This document shows, one piece after another, positions 28,175-30,241 of a DNA stretch of 30,241 bases. Positions within the stretch are counted from its first letter, which is position 1. The number at the start of each line of letters is the position of its first letter. The notes under the pieces are model-generated. The model was not told where the DNA came from and ran no database searches. It saw nothing but the letters and a program-made list of their open reading frames with translations. A program made the position numbers and the translations under genes. This DNA is from JBGPOS01 sp041488155 (GTDB lineage Bacteria; Chloroflexota; Dehalococcoidia; Tepidiformales; Tepidiformaceae): NCBI GenBank assembly GCA_041488155.1, contig JBGPOS010000049.1, forward strand, positions 1 to 30,241, in the 5' to 3' direction.

Positions 28175-29073
28175 TCGAACGCTTCGATCGGCTTCTCGGG
28201 CGCCCGGTGAGCATGTTCTCCCTCGGCGTCGTTCGCTTCTTCGTCGGCGCTATCACGCTCGTGCATCTCCAGCCGTTCGTCGCGGCCGCACTCCAGGGCG
28301 ACACGTATCAGGATCAGTTCCACCAGGCCTACAGCAGGTGGTATCCGGAGCTCCCCGAGGCCGGGTACACATGCTTGCTGGTGATCGGCAGCCTCGCCGC
28401 TGTCGCGATGAGTGTCGGTCTGTGGTCGCGGGTGACGACCAGGGTGACCTTCGGTGTCGTGGCCTACAACCTGTTCCTGTCGACGACCCACATGCACAAC
28501 AACCGTGCCTACCTGGTTATCGTGCTGGCGCTGCTTGCGATGGCGCCATGCGGTCGCACCCTTTCGGTCGACGCCTGGTGGCGAAAGCGGCGCGGCCTGG
28601 GCCCGCTCGACCCCACGGGACCGGCATGGACACTCTGGCTACTCCGCTTCGAGTGCGCGACAGTGTACGCCGCCTCGGGGATGAGCAAACTGCTCGACCC
28701 GGACTGGTTCAGCGGCACCGTGACCTGGGGCCGGCTGGTCGAGCTCGAGGCGCAGGTCCGTTCCTCTGTGCTGCCCGAGGCCATCGCCGATCTGCTCCTC
28801 GACCGTTCGTTCCACACGGTGGCTGCGAAGCTGATAATCGCCACCGAGCTGTTCATCGCCGGAGGACTCTGGTGGCGCCGGACACGCCAGTTCGCGATCA
28901 TGGCCGCCATCGCCTTCCACGTCATGATCGAGCTCACCGCCGATGTCGAGATCTTCTCGTATCTCGGTCTGGCAGTGCTGTTCGTCTGGGCGGATCCGGC
29001 CGTCCCGTGGCTGAGGGTCCGCGTTCGTGGATCCCGCATCATGCAGGATCGGCCCTCAGCTGTGACGCCGTGA
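28171..29073 (+). CDS. HTTM-domain membrane protein (vitamin K-dependent carboxylase-like)
   Basis: 300 residues starting with TTG at 28171, overlapping the stop of the preceding gene. It has about seven membrane segments (near 16-38, 66-85, 94-104, 112-124, 152-170, 218-235 and 240-280). The stretch YAASGMSKLLDPDWFSG (166-182) is the HTTM signature; its Lys173 lines up, from memory, with the catalytic-base lysine (218) of human gamma-glutamyl carboxylase. Bacterial members may oxidise vitamin K or other quinols and modify unknown targets; most have not been tested. The C-terminal lumenal domain of full carboxylases is missing, as is usual in short bacterial HTTM proteins. Neighbouring DCC and small membrane proteins make a likely functional unit. 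Confidence 0.88.
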   Translation: MIERFDRLLGRPVSMFSLGVVRFFVGAITLVHLQPFVAAALQGDTYQDQFHQAYSRWYPELPEAGYTCLLVIGSLAAVAMSVGLWSRVTTRVTFGVVAYNLFLSTTHMHNNRAYLVIVLALLAMAPCGRTLSVDAWWRKRRGLGPLDPTGPAWTLWLLRFECATVYAASGMSKLLDPDWFSGTVTWGRLVELEAQVRSSVLPEAIADLLLDRSFHTVAAKLIIATELFIAGGLWWRRTRQFAIMAAIAFHVMIELTADVEIFSYLGLAVLFVWADPAVPWLRVRVRGSRIMQDRPSAVTP

Positions 29074-29582
29074 CAAGTGTCCGCCGACTGGCACCTGCAC
29101 CAAACGGATGTCGCCGCTGTTCAGCCCGCGGACCAGACCTCCGATCGCTTGGAGAACCGTCTCGTGGTAGTCCGTCCGTTTCTCAGAGCAAAACCTCTGA
29201 AGTCGCCGCGGCATCAGCGTGGTCAGCGCGATCATGCCGAGCGCCTGGATCGGATGGCGACGGATGATGTGTTCGCAGCCTTGGAAGCTTCGTCGTGCAG
29301 GGTTCGTCCGCGCATGGTCCTCGAGCCAGTTCACGCAGAATCAACTCGAAGCCGTTATCGCCTTCGGTGGTCAAGCGAACAGCGTCGGGCGAACTGGCCG
29401 GCCCCGTGCGGCTCAGGCTGCGACCGTCGTCCACAGGCAGGCGCTTGACGCCCAAACCCAGCATCACCGTGACTGTGCCGCCGGGAGCTCGGCAGCAAGG
29501 CAAGCGAGCGCTGCGAACTGCTCCTCCTGCCGACGCCTTCGGGCCGTCAACTCTACGCCGTCGAAGCTCCCAATCCACGGGC
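29074..29582. other. 509-base stretch with broken protein-like reading frames (minus strand)
   Basis: Between the HTTM stop and the pyrB stop. No intact gene. On the minus strand three short pieces in different frames read like protein, in order: one with FDGVELTARRRRQEEQFAAL (about 29470-29580), one with VKRLPVDDGRSLSRTG to DNGFELILRELA (about 29320-29470), and one with HARTNPARRSFQGCEHIIRR and QRFCSEKRTDYHETVLQAIG (about 29100-29330). I cannot assign a family; the last resembles the C-terminal end of some transposases in style only. A frameshifted relic is possible, as is chance in GC-rich DNA. Confidence 0.35.
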
Positions 29583-30241
29583 TTACGGCTCGAGAAGCAT
29601 TCGCAGGAGCGCCATCCGGACGTACAGCCCGTTCTGAATCTGGCGAAAGTAGAACGCCCGCCGATCGCCATCCACGTCTCGCGCAATCGCCGTGTCGCGC
29701 GGGAACGGGTGCATGATGATCGCCCGCTCGCGCATCCGCGACACGACGTCGGCATTGATGCTGAACGCCTCCCGCGGTGGCTCCCCATTCGTCCCCTCCG
29801 GACCCGGAGGCGGCAGGTCGGTCTCGTAGACCACGTGGGCCTGGCCCAGGGCCGCGGTGAGTTCGGGCCCCGGGCCGTGGATTTCCGCGAAACGGACTCG
29901 GTGCCGCTCGAGGTATTCGATGATGTCGCGCCGGATCGCACGCGAAGGTGGCGAGACCAGCCACAGGCGGATGCCCGAGTACTTGCCGAGGAAGTAGCAG
30001 AGCGACCGGACCGTGCGGCTGTTTGCCAGGTCGCCCATCAAGACGACCGAGGCCCCGTCCACGCCGTCATGGGCGCGCGAGATCGTGTAGAGGTCGAGGA
30101 GCGCCTGGGTCGGATGCTGGCCGCCACCATCGCCGGCATTGATCACGGGGATCGCGGACACGGCCGCCGCGCGGCGCGCCGCCCCTTCCTCCGGATGGCG
30201 CAGGACGAGCACGTCGGCGTAACTGTTGATCATCCGCACCG
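29583..30241 (-). CDS. pyrB: Aspartate carbamoyltransferase, C-terminal part (cut by window end)
   Basis: 219 codons are visible, running off the right edge, so the carbamoyl-phosphate domain with STRT is outside. What remains is the end of the first domain and the aspartate domain: DVLVLRHPEEGAAR, NAGDGGGQHPTQALLD (the HPTQ loop), MGDLANSRTVRSL, the late HPFPRD loop (HPLPR in most members) and FYFRQIQNGLYVRMALL at the end. It makes carbamoyl aspartate, the second step of pyrimidine synthesis. A slightly longer insert with PPPGPEGTNGEPPRE lies between the two loops and is not in the E. coli enzyme. No pyrI-like gene follows; the stop is followed by the stretch without a gene. Confidence 0.95.
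   Translation of the reverse strand, partial: VRMINSYADVLVLRHPEEGAARRAAAVSAIPVINAGDGGGQHPTQALLDLYTISRAHDGVDGASVVLMGDLANSRTVRSLCYFLGKYSGIRLWLVSPPSRAIRRDIIEYLERHRVRFAEIHGPGPELTAALGQAHVVYETDLPPPGPEGTNGEPPREAFSINADVVSRMRERAIIMHPFPRDTAIARDVDGDRRAFYFRQIQNGLYVRMALLRMLLEP

Noticed and set aside
1..30241. CRISPR arrays, tRNA or rRNA genes, insertion sequences
   Set aside because: I saw no regular direct repeats with spacers, no tRNA or rRNA signatures, and no intact transposase.

Overview
The window is a dense, GC-rich (visibly well above 60 %) bacterial chromosome segment with 27 intact or edge-truncated protein genes that I can support, one probable regulator remnant, and no rRNA, tRNA, CRISPR array or insertion sequence that I can recognise. 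The gene set (paired FadE-type acyl-CoA dehydrogenases, a CoxMSL-type molybdenum hydroxylase operon, gamma-class carbonic anhydrase, M20 peptidase, proofreading-defective Pol I) fits an aerobic or facultative heterotroph and would be unsurprising in an uncultivated Chloroflexota-like lineage. That placement is inference only; no marker gene in the window settles it.

Layout. 1-3,700: the end of an alpha/beta hydrolase, a short-chain dehydrogenase, a gamma carbonic anhydrase, a membrane protein and an acyl-CoA dehydrogenase. 3,777-8,610: DNA polymerase I, a dienelactone-hydrolase-like enzyme and a second acyl-CoA dehydrogenase. 8,641-12,899 (minus): a five-gene operon for the FAD, 2Fe-2S and molybdopterin subunits of a xanthine-dehydrogenase-family enzyme, then a retropepsin-like protease and a MoaD/ThiS-like protein. 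13,011-17,941: a glycerophosphodiesterase homologue with odd active-site residues, a two-TM protein joining a zincin motif, a VWA domain and zinc ribbons, a polysaccharide deacetylase and an M20 peptidase. 18,208-20,946: a ten-TM PAS-GGDEF-EAL cyclic-di-GMP protein. 21,266-26,101 (minus): membrane-anchored trypsin-like protease, MoxR ATPase, DUF58 protein and two BatA/BatB-type VWA membrane proteins in one tight operon. 26,350-29,073: a DinB-family protein and a DCC-thioredoxin / small membrane protein / HTTM cassette. 29,583-end: the C-terminal part of aspartate carbamoyltransferase.

Two patterns cut across the genes. First, up to about 18.1 kb the plus strand is strongly G-rich whichever strand is coding, and this skew is gone from about 18.2 kb on, so the window may join two regions of different history or replication context. 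Second, several transcription units have a TANNNT -10-like box ending only 6-9 bases before the start codon and no clear ribosome binding site, which suggests leaderless mRNAs, while others have a similar box about 20-75 bases upstream, in most cases with a Shine-Dalgarno sequence.

The best candidates for something undescribed are the zincin/VWA/zinc-ribbon fusion (13,797-15,542), the protease and MoaD-like genes inside the molybdenum hydroxylase operon, and the DCC-HTTM cassette.
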